This document shows, one piece after another, positions 5,633-5,977 of a DNA stretch of 5,977 bases (position 1 is the stretch's first letter; each line of letters starts with the position of its first letter). Both the position numbers and the translations under genes were made by a program. The stretch comes from Rhodospirillaceae bacterium (GTDB taxonomy: Bacteria; Pseudomonadota; Alphaproteobacteria; Rhodospirillales; 2-02-FULL-58-16): assembly GCA_013349695.1 (NCBI GenBank), contig DUZD01000134.1, forward strand, positions 1 to 5,977. The letters run 5' to 3'. The notes beneath the pieces were generated by a model. It did not search any database. It was not told the origin of the DNA and saw only the letters and a list, made by a program, of their open reading frames with translations.

Positions 5633-5977
5633 TTACAATGCTCCCGTGCCCCTGACGGCGGGATATTGAGTTGAGGCCCCTTGTACGGCGTTTACAGGTG
5701 GCTGTCCAAGTCCGGGCAGAGCGAGCGTCAATTGTTCTTCTATCGGGATCGTGGGCGGGGTTTCGAAGGGCCAGTCGAGCCAGGCCTTGAGATCGCGGTA
5801 GGTGAACAGGTTCATGCGCAGCATGGCGACGAGATTGGAGAGCGACCATCCCGCCTTGGACAAGGTGGTGCAGCCATTTGAGCAACAGCATGGCGATGAG
5901 GGCTGTCCAAATCTGGATGCGAAGGGCGTTCTCGGTGGTGCCGATGAAGGTCTTGACCTTGAGGTTCTGCTTGAGCG
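5633..5977 (-). pseudogene. IS4-family transposase, C-terminal part, frameshifted
   Basis: Reading the minus strand from the window edge: LKQNLKVKTFIGTTENALRI, then QIWTALIAMLLLKWLHHL, and after a frame change SKAGWSLSNLVAMLRMNLFT, YRDLKAWLDWPFETPP, IPIEEQLTLALPGLGQP. This is the well-known C-terminus of IS4-family DDE transposases, starting just after the catalytic Glu (YRxRWxIExFFKxLKQ), which would lie beyond 5977. One extra T in CACCTTGTCC near 5863-5866 breaks the frame between HHL and SKAGW, so full-length transposase cannot be made without frameshifting. After GLGQP the frame continues about 25 residues (VNAVQG..AVRGTGAL) to the stop at 5633; that tail probably reads through the element's end. 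The outer inverted repeat should lie around 5620-5690 but cannot be proved without the other end. Confidence 0.8.

Noticed and set aside
5620..5690. Exact terminal inverted repeat of the IS4 element
   Set aside because: The end is probably here, but without the opposite end or a target duplication the boundary cannot be set.

Overview
The window is high-GC, proteobacterial-looking DNA. An alphaproteobacterium is my best guess from the transposase families, the branched-chain acyl-CoA genes and the bactofilin, but nothing here proves the lineage. A few intact genes sit among the remains of at least three mobile elements.

Layout. Positions 1-343 (minus) hold a decayed IS1595-type transposase N-terminal region with a stop, a frameshift and an internal deletion. 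Positions 344-719 carry no large gene; the one candidate is a 32-residue single-pass membrane protein on the minus strand (455-553). Positions 720-1850 (plus) are a decayed prophage segment: the C-terminal part of a scaffold-like protein and an internal piece of a large virion-type protein, each broken by a frameshift. From about 1850 the minus strand is read: an SDR-like N-terminal stub (1803-1931), an acetyl-CoA acetyltransferase-type thiolase (2003-3193) and isovaleryl-CoA dehydrogenase (3214-4389). Transcription would run dehydrogenase, thiolase, stub, in the direction of the phage debris.

The intergenic region 4390-4731 separates this operon from a divergent plus-strand bacteriohemerythrin (4732-5151). 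It holds an 18-bp near-palindrome that could be an operator for the dehydrogenase operon, a perfect 29-bp inverted repeat with a 33-nt loop, and a small G/C stem-loop. A small bactofilin gene (5211-5516, minus) follows. The window ends in the frameshifted C-terminal part of an IS4-family transposase (5633-5977, minus).

Functionally, the dehydrogenase oxidises isovaleryl-CoA in leucine breakdown, and the thiolase can cleave the acetoacetyl-CoA formed at the end of that route. The other leucine-pathway genes are not in the window; the operon appears cut just after its third gene begins. The hemerythrin (oxygen or iron related) and the bactofilin (cytoskeletal) look like independent units. I see no clear previously undescribed multi-gene system. 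The best leads are the 29-bp inverted repeat, the hemerythrin with one iron-ligand His replaced by Asp, the hidden small membrane ORF and the operator-like palindrome.
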